17,005 nucleotides of DNA from DAOTXK01 sp034435395 (GTDB taxonomy: Bacteria; Chloroflexota; Anaerolineae; Aggregatilineales; Ch27), in NCBI GenBank assembly GCA_034435395.1, contig DAOTXK010000007.1:1-17005 (forward strand), read 5' to 3'. The notes beneath the pieces are model-generated. The model did not search any database and was not told the origin of the DNA. It saw only the letters and a list, made by a program, of their open reading frames with translations. The position numbers and the translations under genes are program-made. The stretch's first letter is position 1, and each line of letters begins with the position of its first letter. This document shows, one piece after another, positions 1 to 7,395 of the stretch.

Positions 1-736
1 GGCTGATGGTTTGCAGAACTAGATTAAAGAATATGATGGGCGATAGAAGGGGCAGGGTTATGCGCAGGAATTTCCCCAGGGCATTCGCCCCATCGATTTC
101 CGCTGCCTCATAATACTCGCTCGGAATCTGGCGCAGGCCCGCCAAAAAGATCAGCATCGGCGAGCCAAACTGCCACATGGCCAGGATAATCAGCGTCCAG
201 ATGGCCGTATCTGGCCTGCCCAGCCAGCGAATGGCATCGATTCCCAGGATGCCGAGAAAGGCATTGACCAGCCCATTTACCCCGAACATCTGCCCCCACA
301 TGACTGCCACTGCCACGCTGCCGCCAATGATCGAAGGCAGGTAATAGGCTGCTCGATAAACATACATGCCTTTGCGCTTGGCATTCAACATCATGGCCAC
401 CGCAAGGGCCATTCCCAGGCGCAGCGGCACAGACGCGACAACATACTTGGTCGTCGCTGTCAGGGCATTCTCGTAATGTCTGTCGGCATTGAACATGCGG
501 TTGAAGTTGTCCAGGCCGACAAACTGAGTGTCGCCAGTCGCCAGGATGTCATAGTCTGTGAAGGCCAGCCCGAAAGAAAACACCATCGGAATCAAAGCAA
601 AAAGCAGAAAATCCACCAGCCAGGGGGAGATGAACAGGTAACCGGCAAGATTGTTCATCTTGAAGTCGCGCTGCTTCGCTGCCCCTGGTATCCCGTCCTG
701 CTTAACCGTCATGGGCGGCTGCACAATGCTTGTCAT
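1..736 (-). CDS. ABC sugar transporter permease, MalF/UgpA type (partial, runs off left edge)
   Basis: Inner-membrane permease subunit of a carbohydrate ABC importer. Reading the minus strand from an ATG at 736 gives 245 codons without a stop up to the window edge. Hydrophobic segments lie near residues 33-59, 97-117, 131-152 and 178-200. The cytoplasmic EAA loop (about residues 207-233, with EYYEAAEIDGA then ALGKFLRITLP) contacts the ATPase and is diagnostic of MalF/UgpA-type permeases (binding-protein-dependent transport inner membrane family). About the last 50 residues are missing. A Shine-Dalgarno AAGGAC sits 6 bases before the ATG. It follows the substrate-binding protein by 94 bp in the same direction and is probably co-transcribed; a second MalG-type permease is expected just outside the window. 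The substrate cannot be read from the sequence; the neighbouring glycosidases suggest an oligosaccharide or glycoside. Confidence 0.93.
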   Translation of the reverse strand, partial: MTSIVQPPMTVKQDGIPGAAKQRDFKMNNLAGYLFISPWLVDFLLFALIPMVFSFGLAFTDYDILATGDTQFVGLDNFNRMFNADRHYENALTATTKYVVASVPLRLGMALAVAMMLNAKRKGMYVYRAAYYLPSIIGGSVAVAVMWGQMFGVNGLVNAFLGILGIDAIRWLGRPDTAIWTLIILAMWQFGSPMLIFLAGLRQIPSEYYEAAEIDGANALGKFLRITLPLLSPIIFFNLVLQTIS

Positions 737-773
737 TCTGGTGTCCTTGTGTTCTTCTACCCGGCATCAGGCG

Positions 774-816
774 GGGACGGTGGGGAATGGGCCTTCCACT
801 CCCCACCGCTTGTCCC
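774..816 (-). other. Intercistronic stem-loop between binding-protein and permease genes
   Basis: The core stem pairs GGTGGGGA (779-786) with TCCCCACC (800-807), and three more pairs form inside after one mismatch. Outside it, GGGAC (774-778) pairs with GTCCC (812-816) around a 4-base bulge. There is no T-run after it on the minus strand, so it is not a classic terminator. Such hairpins between a binding-protein gene and its permease gene often stabilise the upstream mRNA or damp downstream expression, giving more binding protein than permease. That role is inferred here. Confidence 0.55.
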
Positions 817-830
817 TACTTTACTCGATA

Positions 831-2159
831 TTACTGATTGGCGTCCAGAATGGCTTGCGCCTCGGTTCGGAAGATCTCCACCCCTTCTTCAGGTGAAATC
901 ATCCCGTAGAGCACTTGCTCCACCGTGGGCGAAAAAACGTTGTTCAGGATATCGGTATACCCGGCGGGTGGCGGCGGCGGGATGGGGCTGGCATCTTCAG
1001 AAATTTTATCGATGTACTCGAAGATAGCCTTGTTTGTGTCGTCCGCCAATTCCGAAAGGTGATCCAGGACCGCCGGCGCAATCGGCACACCACGCTCGGC
1101 GAAAAGCACTTCGTTAGCCTCCGGGCTGTTGGTGAAGTAGTCGATAAACATCGCCGCTTCTTCCACCGTCTCGCAGCCTTCCGTGATTGAGAAGAACATG
1201 GAAGGCTTCAGGTAGTTGGCCGAACGCCCACCCGCCACACGCGGCAGCGGTTGCAGGACAAAGTGACGGTTGGGATCGGCGGCGTAGGCAGCGTTAAACA
1301 GCGACACGACCTGGTTGCTCCACTGGTAACGAATGGCTTCTTCGCCCCGGATAATTGGCGACTGCTCGTGGCTTGGGCTGGCCAGCGCGATGTCCGCCTG
1401 CATATCCATTGACGGAATGGCCCCATAGTCCATCATACGCTTGATACGGGACCAATACTCAACCAGCGGGGTAACGTCATCCCAGCCAAAGGTGGTGCCA
1501 TCGGCACTCCACGGCATCTGGCCACTGCTGATAAGCATCGCCCAGGTGCTGTTATCATCCCAGGGGCCGTAGGCAATCATCCACTTACCGGTGTTGTCGT
1601 ACATCTGGTAGCCGAGCTGCTCAAAATCGTCCCAGGTCCAATCCCAGGCCGGGAGCTCCAGCCCTGCCTCCTCAAACGCATCGGCATCGACAATGTAGAC
1701 CTGCGAGTTGCTGCCCAGGCTGATGCCGTACACATGGTTGGTCATCTCACCCGTGGCATCAAGCGCTACGCGACCGCTATCGAGGATTGGCTCGGCAACA
1801 TCGGCGACGTTGATGGCACCGGATTCGATCAGGTCGTCAAGCGACATCAACAGCCCGCGCGACGCCCACTCGGTCAGGTAGTTGTAGTCCTGCTGCATCA
1901 CGCAGGCGACCGCACCAGCCGAAACCTGGGTATTCACCCGGGTCCAGTAGTCACCCCAACTGGAGAACTCATAGGTCACATCGATGTCGGGGTGGTCAGC
2001 TTCGAACATCTCAATCACCTGAATGGTCCGGTTGTGGCGATTGTCGGAGCCCCACCAGGTGATGGTCAGTTCAGTCTTGACCTGGGCGAAGATAACGTTC
2101 CCTATCATCAGGAGAAGCGCTATCACCAGCATAAGTGAGACAAATCTTAGCTGCCTCAT
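831..2159 (-). CDS. ABC transporter extracellular solute-binding protein (family 1, sugar)
   Basis: Secreted receptor that delivers a sugar or oligosaccharide to the neighbouring permease. It has 442 residues, the usual size for family 1 binding proteins. A Sec signal peptide is clear: Arg2/Arg5, a hydrophobic core at about residues 7-24, and likely cleavage after Ala25 (VIFA|Q). There is no lipobox cysteine, so it is not an obvious lipoprotein. The mature start ELTITWWGSDNRHNRT and the following FEADHPDIDVTYEFSSWGDY are typical of this family. Many Trp and Tyr residues (for example WDWTWDDFEQ) suit stacking against sugar rings. The ATG at 2159 has a purine-rich Shine-Dalgarno (AGAGGAAGGA) with good spacing. 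It is the first gene of the minus-strand transcript and is probably repressed by the divergent LacI protein through the operator at 2216-2227. The exact ligand is unknown. Confidence 0.93.
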   Translation of the reverse strand: MRQLRFVSLMLVIALLLMIGNVIFAQVKTELTITWWGSDNRHNRTIQVIEMFEADHPDIDVTYEFSSWGDYWTRVNTQVSAGAVACVMQQDYNYLTEWASRGLLMSLDDLIESGAINVADVAEPILDSGRVALDATGEMTNHVYGISLGSNSQVYIVDADAFEEAGLELPAWDWTWDDFEQLGYQMYDNTGKWMIAYGPWDDNSTWAMLISSGQMPWSADGTTFGWDDVTPLVEYWSRIKRMMDYGAIPSMDMQADIALASPSHEQSPIIRGEEAIRYQWSNQVVSLFNAAYAADPNRHFVLQPLPRVAGGRSANYLKPSMFFSITEGCETVEEAAMFIDYFTNSPEANEVLFAERGVPIAPAVLDHLSELADDTNKAIFEYIDKISEDASPIPPPPPAGYTDILNNVFSPTVEQVLYGMISPEEGVEIFRTEAQAILDANQ

Positions 2160-2215
2160 TTTGGTCCTTCCTCTCCTAACCTAAGAGGTTAAACACGGCG
2201 GTCGCTTCCTGCTAC

Positions 2216-2259
2216 TTGACCGGTAAACTATTTTTATCATACTTTTTCAGGGAGTGCAA
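2216..2259 (-). promoter_or_regulatory. Promoter and LacI-type operator of the ABC transporter operon
   Basis: On the minus strand, a -35 TTGCAC (2259-2254) is followed after 17 bases by a -10-like TAAAAA (2236-2231). Three bases later comes the near-palindrome read on the plus strand as TTGACCGGTAAA (2216-2227), which matches the lacI-side operator at 11 of 12 positions. A repressor bound here would cover the transcription start, giving a leader of about 65 bases before the ATG at 2159. An overlapping alternative -10, TATGAT (2241-2236), has a poorer -35. Confidence 0.6.
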
Positions 2260-2293
2260 AAATGAAATAGGGTGGGGCTTCCCATCACACCCG

Positions 2294-2305
2294 TTGGCCG
2301 GTCGT
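2294..2305. promoter_or_regulatory. Possible weak third operator copy
   Basis: TTGGCCGGTCGT matches the strong operator TTGACCGGTCAA at 9 of 12 positions, including the central GCCGGTC-type core, and lies between the two stronger sites. It could be an auxiliary site for repressor looping. The similarity is also within reach of chance in GC-rich DNA, so this is tentative. Confidence 0.2.
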
Positions 2306-2423
2306 GAAGCAGGGTAACATGGCCATTGCGGCGAGGGAACAGGGCAGATTTGTCGAGCCTTTAGCCTGGATAGGGGTGGGCCGATTAACTGAACTTTAGG
2401 CGGGAGTGATGCAACCCGGCCTT

Positions 2424-2465
2424 TTGCCCAGGTTGCCAGTCTGCGATAAAATATTGACCGGTCAA
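2424..2465 (+). promoter_or_regulatory. Promoter and perfect palindromic operator of the lacI operon
   Basis: A -35 TTGCCC (2424-2429), a 17-base spacer and a -10 TAAAAT (2447-2452) point towards the lacI-family gene. One base after the -10 is the perfect 12-bp palindrome TTGACCGGTCAA (2454-2465). Its central CG is what LacI-family hinge helices usually bind. It ends 22 bases before the regulator's start codon, so bound repressor would block its own transcription. This is negative autoregulation by inference. Confidence 0.65.
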
Positions 2466-2487
2466 GTGAACTGAAAGTGATGAGTAA

Positions 2488-3537
2488 ATGGCAGTAAAGA
2501 GGAAAACCGTAACCATACGCGATATTGCCCAACGCGCCAATCTGTCAAGCCAGGCCGTATCGCTGGTGATCAATAATAAACCGGGCGTCTCTGAGAAAAC
2601 CCGTAAGCGAGTCCTGCGTCTGATAAAGGAGATGGATTATCGGCCCAACCAGGCTGCACAAATGCTGACGACTCAGCGCTCCAATACCCTGGAACTCATC
2701 GTCGTGGATGTGTTCTACGCCGGACGATTGGCAGACTCCACCAAGAACATGGTCCATGCCGCAAGAGAAGCCGGTTACAGCTTGCTCGTTAGCGAGACCG
2801 ACAGTGACGGCCTGGGCGCTGCGCTGGACAATGCCGCTGCTCGGCTGGTTGACGGCGTCATAATCTATGCGCCACGCATGCACATTGACGACGGAGCACT
2901 GGCGGCACTGTGCAAAGGAATCCCGATGGTTCGCCGGGATTACGTGCCGACATCACGGCTGGCCTGGGTTGGCTTTGATCAGGTCTATGCCACCCGGCTG
3001 GCTACGGAATATCTCATCAAGCTTGGCCACCGGCAGATTGCGGCAATTCCACCTACCTCAGAACTCCTCAACGGTTACTGGCGCTACACGACCTGGAAAA
3101 ATGTGCTGCTTGAGCACGATCTCATACCAGGTCCTGCTTTTGCCGGTGATTACTCGATTCGCAGTGGCTACGAAGCCGCTCATCGGATTGTGGATACCGG
3201 GGAACCTTTTACCGCCATACTGGTTGGAACCGACAACATGGCCCTCGGCGCGATGCACGCACTCCGGGAGCGCGGCCTGCGCATTCCCGATGATGTTTCG
3301 ATTGTGGGCTTCGACAATACGGAATTCGCCATGTACCTTGAGCCGCCATTGACGACGATAAACTTCAATTTCGCCAAGCAGGATGAAATGGCTGTCCGGT
3401 ATCTGGTGGATCTGATTGCCAATCCGGACATGGAGCTACACCAGCGCGTACTCTTGCCGGACCTGATCGTGCGAGAGAGCGCCCGCCCGCCAATCAAACA
3501 TGGCCCGGCGCAGGCGCCTTCCGGCAGCGCGAATTGA
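2488..3537 (+). CDS. LacI/GalR-family transcriptional regulator of the sugar locus
   Basis: Sugar-responsive DNA-binding repressor, 349 residues, normal family length. The N-terminal helix-turn-helix runs at about residues 8-30 (TIRDIAQRANLSSQAVSLVINN), followed by the family signature VSEKTRKRVLRLIKEMDYRPNQAAQ and the hinge helix to about residue 60. The rest is a periplasmic-binding-protein-like effector domain, with the typical C-terminal run DDVSIVGFDNTEFA and PPLTTINFN. The ATG at 2488 is fixed by the motif lying close behind it; an ATG at 2480 in another frame hits a stop within six codons. It is divergent from the ABC transporter operon and sits 54 bp upstream of the GH106-like gene on the same strand, so regulator and enzyme are probably one transcript. 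The two strong operators in the intergenic region are its likely targets. The inducer is unknown. Confidence 0.95.
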   Translation: MAVKRKTVTIRDIAQRANLSSQAVSLVINNKPGVSEKTRKRVLRLIKEMDYRPNQAAQMLTTQRSNTLELIVVDVFYAGRLADSTKNMVHAAREAGYSLLVSETDSDGLGAALDNAAARLVDGVIIYAPRMHIDDGALAALCKGIPMVRRDYVPTSRLAWVGFDQVYATRLATEYLIKLGHRQIAAIPPTSELLNGYWRYTTWKNVLLEHDLIPGPAFAGDYSIRSGYEAAHRIVDTGEPFTAILVGTDNMALGAMHALRERGLRIPDDVSIVGFDNTEFAMYLEPPLTTINFNFAKQDEMAVRYLVDLIANPDMELHQRVLLPDLIVRESARPPIKHGPAQAPSGSAN

Positions 3538-3591
3538 CTTTGTGCTTGATTCGTTTGTATCATCCCCCTCTGCTGAACAATCAGATGCGCC

Positions 3592-5478
3592 ATGACAATC
3601 TTCGAGCCTCCCCAGGGCTGGCAAGAGCCATCTTCTGAATTCTCACTGGTGCCATTCTGGTTCTGGAATGACGCCCTCTCGGCAGAAGAGATTGTGCGCC
3701 AGATGGATGACTTCAAAGCCCACGGGGTAGATGCGTTTGTGATTCACCCCAGGGTCGGTCTGCCGCGCCACCTGGGGTGGATGAGTCCCCCTCTACTGGA
3801 CATGATGCGCTTCGCGATCGAACAGGCGCGCACACGCGACATGTGGGTCATCCTGTACGATGAGGGGATGTATCCCAGCGGCTCGTCATCGGGCCAGGTC
3901 GTGGCGGAAAACCCGCGTTATCAATGCCGGGGAATGGTGCGAATTAACCTTGACGAGGTGAAGCCCGGCAGCTTCCATAGCGGCGTATTCATCGATGCCG
4001 ATGGCGAGCTTGCTTTGACGCCAGAGCAGAATCTGGTCGCTGTAGTGCCCCAAAAAGGACAACGTTTCGCGATCATTGACCGCCCGGTTGATGCCGTGAT
4101 TCGCGGTCTCCACTATGTCCACGAATCGACGCCGAACCCGCCGGAGGATACGCCGCCTGCTGCCGACCTCTTGAATCCCGATGCCGTTGACTGCTTCATC
4201 CGGCTGGTGTACGACCGCTTCTACGAGGAATTCGGCGACCATTTCGGCCGCACTATTCGCGGCATTTTTACCGACGAGCCGAGTCTGCTCGGACGGCTGC
4301 GCGAGACTCATCAGATCATGCCAGGGACATCTGGTATCCTGCCATACGTAAGCGATTTCCTGGGATATGATTTCACCCCTTTTTTGCCTGACCTTTGGAA
4401 CGACGACGACGCCTCGGAAAGTCGCCGCCAGGACTATCGGCGCGCGGTGGAGCACCGCCTGAGCGAAACGTATTACCGGCGGCTCTTCGACTGGTGCGAG
4501 ACGCATGGCATAGCCCTGACCGGGCATCCGGCGGAGCCTGACGCGACACACCATCTGCGCCATTTTCATATACCCGGGCAGGATATTGTCTGGCGACAGA
4601 TTGAGCCGGACCGGCCTTCTGCACTGGAAGGCCGTCAATCCACCCAGGCCAAAGCGGCATCTTCGATGATGCTGCATAATGGGCGCCGCCGCAATGCCAA
4701 CGAGTTTTGCGGCGCATTCGGGCATGAACTCACCTTTGAGGAAATGCGCTGGCTCGCCAACTGGCTGCTGGTTCGCGGCTGCAATTTGCTTGTCCCTCAT
4801 GCGTTCTATTATTCGGTACGCGGCCCGCGCCTGGATGAGCGCCCACCTGATGTCGGGATGCACAGCCCGTGGTGGAATACGCATTTTATAGATTTCGCCT
4901 GGGGCTGCCGCCGGCTGTGCTGGCTGAATTCCGATAGTGAACTGGTATGCCATGTGGCTATCCTGGGTGAGCATCACCGGCTGCCCTGGCGTGCCGCAAA
5001 AGTCTGTTTTCAGAACCAGATTGACTTCAACTATCTGGATAGTGAGGATTTTGTGCGGGGCAGCACCCATGATAAAACACTGAAGGTTGCCAATCAAGCC
5101 TACCGCGTGCTGATTGTGGATGGAGAAGTTAATCCAGCCGTACAACATCGCCTGGATGAGCTTGCAGAGCAGTTGCTCATAATCTACTGGACTGAAGATA
5201 CAGCAGCTTGTCTGGACGCGTTAAGAAAGCTGCTGCCCCCTTCCGATTTTGACACAATTGACGCGCGCGGGTTGCGGGTCCGACATGTGCGGAAACAAGG
5301 CTATGATTGGGTCATTCTCTTCAACGAAGAGCGCTCTCCCATCACAAGCACGCTCGAACTGGACGAAGCCTATGTCCTGAACCCCTATTCTGGAGCAGTA
5401 ACTCCATTTTGCGGAGAATTGCACCTTGCGGGGCATGAATTGTGCGTGCTGCTGCGGAGAGAGAGACCTGTGGCGTGA
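3592..5478 (+). CDS. Short GH106-like glycoside hydrolase (TIM-barrel, putative)
   Basis: Putative cytoplasmic glycosidase of 628 residues with no signal peptide. The N-terminus PFWFWNDALSAEEIVRQM, then GVDAFVIHPRVGLP and ILYDEGMYPSG, matches the start of the (beta/alpha)8 barrel seen in GH106 alpha-L-rhamnosidases and related uncharacterised glycosyl hydrolases. Candidate catalytic carboxylates are Glu229 in FTDEPS and Glu371 in NEFCGAFGH; RGCNLLVPHAFYYSVRG (395-411) is another family hallmark. The C-terminus (FNEERSP to LCVLLRRE, about 580-625) resembles the small beta domain that closes such enzymes. GH106 proteins are usually over 900 residues, so this one lacks the long beta-sandwich additions and may be a distinct subfamily. 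No strong Shine-Dalgarno precedes the ATG. Its place behind the lacI gene suggests it cleaves the oligosaccharide imported by the adjacent ABC system. The hydrolase class is fairly secure; substrate specificity is not. Confidence 0.75.
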   Translation: MTIFEPPQGWQEPSSEFSLVPFWFWNDALSAEEIVRQMDDFKAHGVDAFVIHPRVGLPRHLGWMSPPLLDMMRFAIEQARTRDMWVILYDEGMYPSGSSSGQVVAENPRYQCRGMVRINLDEVKPGSFHSGVFIDADGELALTPEQNLVAVVPQKGQRFAIIDRPVDAVIRGLHYVHESTPNPPEDTPPAADLLNPDAVDCFIRLVYDRFYEEFGDHFGRTIRGIFTDEPSLLGRLRETHQIMPGTSGILPYVSDFLGYDFTPFLPDLWNDDDASESRRQDYRRAVEHRLSETYYRRLFDWCETHGIALTGHPAEPDATHHLRHFHIPGQDIVWRQIEPDRPSALEGRQSTQAKAASSMMLHNGRRRNANEFCGAFGHELTFEEMRWLANWLLVRGCNLLVPHAFYYSVRGPRLDERPPDVGMHSPWWNTHFIDFAWGCRRLCWLNSDSELVCHVAILGEHHRLPWRAAKVCFQNQIDFNYLDSEDFVRGSTHDKTLKVANQAYRVLIVDGEVNPAVQHRLDELAEQLLIIYWTEDTAACLDALRKLLPPSDFDTIDARGLRVRHVRKQGYDWVILFNEERSPITSTLELDEAYVLNPYSGAVTPFCGELHLAGHELCVLLRRERPVA

Positions 5479-5714
5479 AGTTGTGTAGCTGTTGGGGACA
5501 GGAAATCAATTGGGAATCCGTTGTTCAATGCCCTGGTGCGGTCGCGCCTGATTGTAGAATCGCGCGTATTCCCCCCATCACGGGATGCAAACCGAACGTC
5601 CGCACCATGGCCATCGCAATATGGGCAAGCGCCCCATCGACACCGTCCATGCCTATCTCGAAACTGTTCGCCCTTATTATTGCCGATCCGTGGTCCTGAC
5701 TTTGGGGGTTCATC

Positions 5715-6221
5715 TCACCGTTGTATGACCCCAATCGCCATACTCGTGCCCAGAAGATCTACTGGAACAGTGATGGCACCCCAAACTTTGGAATCCCTGT
5801 CCCGGATGGTCCGCTCCCGTTAAGATTCAGATCCTACAGTGTTCAAACATACTACATCCGCCACGATGAAGACCGGGTAATCCTCGATTCCGATATGAGA
5901 AATGTGGCGGATTCACAGTTTCGGGTGGTGCCAGGCCTGGCAGACCCAGATGCGATCTCGCTCGAGTCGGTGGACATCCCCGGCAGCTATCTGCGCCATC
6001 GAGATGGCGAAATATGGCTGGATGTGAATGATGGCTCAACGTCATTCGCCGCTGATGCAACGTGGTGGCAACAACCGGGATTAACCGACAGCAATGGGAT
6101 TTCCTTTGAGTCCTACAACATCCCAGGCCAATACATTCGACAGCGTGACAATCTGCTTTACCTCAGCCCTATAACAACCAGTATGGATAACGCCGACGCA
6201 ACGTTCCTGGAAGAACGCTAG
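5715..6221 (+). pseudogene. Remnant of GH43-AbfB (CBM42) alpha-L-arabinofuranosidase, C-terminal part only
   Basis: The open frame encodes the end of a GH43 catalytic region (RHTRAQKIYWNSDGTPNFG) joined to a complete AbfB/CBM42 arabinose-binding beta-trefoil. Three internal repeats are visible: FRSYSVQTYYIRH, LESVDIPGSYLRHRDGEIWLD and FESYNIPGQYIRQRDNLLYL. The domain ends FLEER followed by a TAG. A normal enzyme would have about 300 more residues of five-bladed propeller upstream, but homology stops abruptly near 5715. A TGA lies in frame at 5697-5699, and 5479-5714 shows no GH43 sequence in any frame and no gene I can recognise. The only possible start is a TTG at 5721 inside the propeller remnant, with no good ribosome site. 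I read this as a truncated arabinoxylan- or arabinan-degrading gene, fitting the saccharolytic neighbourhood. Confidence 0.7.
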
Positions 6222-6983
6222 TGTGCTGGCCGAAAAACCGCACCCGTCCGAAAATCAGGCTTGTGATGCAGAACATCTAGAGGAAAGTGGAATCCCTGAC
6301 GGGTGTCTGTCATGCTGCTATGACCAGTTGGGGCCAACACGCTGGGCCATATGCAAGGGAAGAGAACAAGAGGGTGGATACACGCAAGCGCCCGATCCCC
6401 GTCGTCCCTGCACTGGGTGATGCTATCAGTAAACAGGTGAGATAGCTTCACCCTTTTTGATTATCCCCGATATGGTGGAAAGCCCCTCCAAGAGCACGCA
6501 GGTCTCCTCGCCGAGTATCACCCCAAAATCGCCGTGTAGCGCAACGGCAATCACTCCGTCGTGGTAGACAAACACTTTGTGTGACCGGCTTCGGCGACGC
6601 GGCGCACCACGTGATCAACAACGGGCAGCTACAGGCGACGGTGACGCTGCGGGGCTACCTGACGACCACGGCCAGCGTAGGCTCGCACACCGTACCCCGG
6701 GACGTGTTCGCCCAGGGCAAGCAGGCGACGCATACCCCCGTCCATCACCACACGCACCCAGCGCGAAAACCGCGGGATGCGCCAGACCAGCCAGCGAAAG
6801 GCCACTTTGTCCCGCAGTCTGCAACAGGCGGAATTACCCATACACTGACAGTCAGGGCGGCTGGCATGAGACAGAGAAAAACCCTGCGCGCTGTATTTGT
6901 AGTTCCGAAGCGGACGCGTCTAAAGAATCACCCCGGTCTGCAAAATGGTCTCCCGTCCCTTTGTGAGAAATAACTAATAAAGC
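6222..6983. other. Decayed DNA without an intact gene
   Basis: No frame here combines a ribosome site, a start and recognisable protein sequence over any useful length. Open frames on both strands overlap each other and have low-complexity translations. Only the part from 6441 to about 6760 gives protein-like sequence, and it is broken by stops and a frameshift (see the separate entry). The part 6222-6440 shows nothing I can identify. Confidence 0.6.
6441..6760 (+). pseudogene. Broken remnant with weak resemblance to a phage tail protein
   Basis: Frame 1 reads EHAGLLAEYHPKIAV, then a TAG at 6537-6539, then RNGNHSVVVDKHFV and a TGA. Shifting one base continues as VTGFGDAAHHVINNGQLQATVTLRGYL, which has protein-like alternation. 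The layout of a short N-terminal strand with NG, then VTGFGD, then a V-x-L-x-G strand recalls small phage tail-tube or virion proteins, where a D/E-V-T-x-FGD motif often follows the first strands. At least one nonsense codon and one frameshift are needed, so it cannot make a working protein. The family assignment is a guess from motif shape. Confidence 0.3.
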
Positions 6984-7012
6984 TTGATGGCGTGCGCGGC
7001 GCAGTTTATACT
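6984..7012 (+). promoter_or_regulatory. Likely sigma-70 promoter for the DUF433/NERD-helicase pair
   Basis: TTGATG (6984-6989), an exact 17-base spacer, then TATACT (7007-7012). This is the best promoter match upstream of the pair and predicts a leader of about 180 bases. The leader contains a small hairpin CCACC/GGTGG (7059-7071), but its T-run lies 11 bases away, so it is not a convincing attenuator. Confidence 0.5.
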
Positions 7013-7199
7013 GAAATCTGAACTCAGGTTCGTAGTACCATAGCGGCTTATTCCAGCTCCACCAGGGGTGGCCCAATGGATGTTTTTTGCCTGTGCCAGC
7101 GGTTCGTTGTAGAGTGAGAGTCCGCCATCCGCCGATCCGTTGGTGTGTCACCCGGCGCGCCGCTGATTCGACCACAATGGAAGCCAAGGAGCGTATGCC

Positions 7200-7385
7200 A
7201 TGGCATTCGAGCGGATTACTGTTGAGCCGGAGCAGATGGATGGGCTGCCCTGCATTCGTGGGCTGTGTATTCCGGTTGCGACGGTGGTAAATATGGTGGC
7301 GTCGGGGATGAACGAGACTGAAATCCTGAGCGACTTTCCCGACCTGGAACAGGAGGACATCCGCGAGGCGCTAGGGAAACCATAA
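7200..7385 (+). CDS. DUF433 (VapB-type antitoxin-like) small protein
   Basis: A 61-residue protein spanning one complete DUF433 domain: RITVEPEQMDGLPCIRG, then IPVATVVNMVASGMNETEILSDFPDLEQEDIREAL. This is a winged-helix-like fold often found as the antitoxin partner of PIN-like DUF5615 toxins. The start is secure: AAGGAG (7186-7191) lies 8 bases before the ATG, and the domain begins a few residues later. The usual RGTRIPV motif here reads RGLCIPV, with a cysteine in the turn. No DUF5615 gene is adjacent. Instead the stop codon overlaps the Shine-Dalgarno of the NERD-helicase gene 10 bp downstream, implying translational coupling. It may act as a DNA-binding autoregulator or as a partner of the helicase; either is inference. 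Confidence 0.88.
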   Translation: MAFERITVEPEQMDGLPCIRGLCIPVATVVNMVASGMNETEILSDFPDLEQEDIREALGKP

Positions 7386-7395
7386 GGGAGGCATT

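Noticed and set aside
3886..5148. 420-codon open frame on the minus strand inside the GH106-like gene
   Set aside because: No ribosome site and no family motifs; the plus-strand frame has consistent glycosidase motifs across the same span.
7059..7088. Hairpin plus six Ts in the leader of the DUF433 gene as a terminator or attenuator
   Set aside because: The stem is only 5 bp with a 3-base loop, and the T-run is 11 bases away, too far for intrinsic termination.
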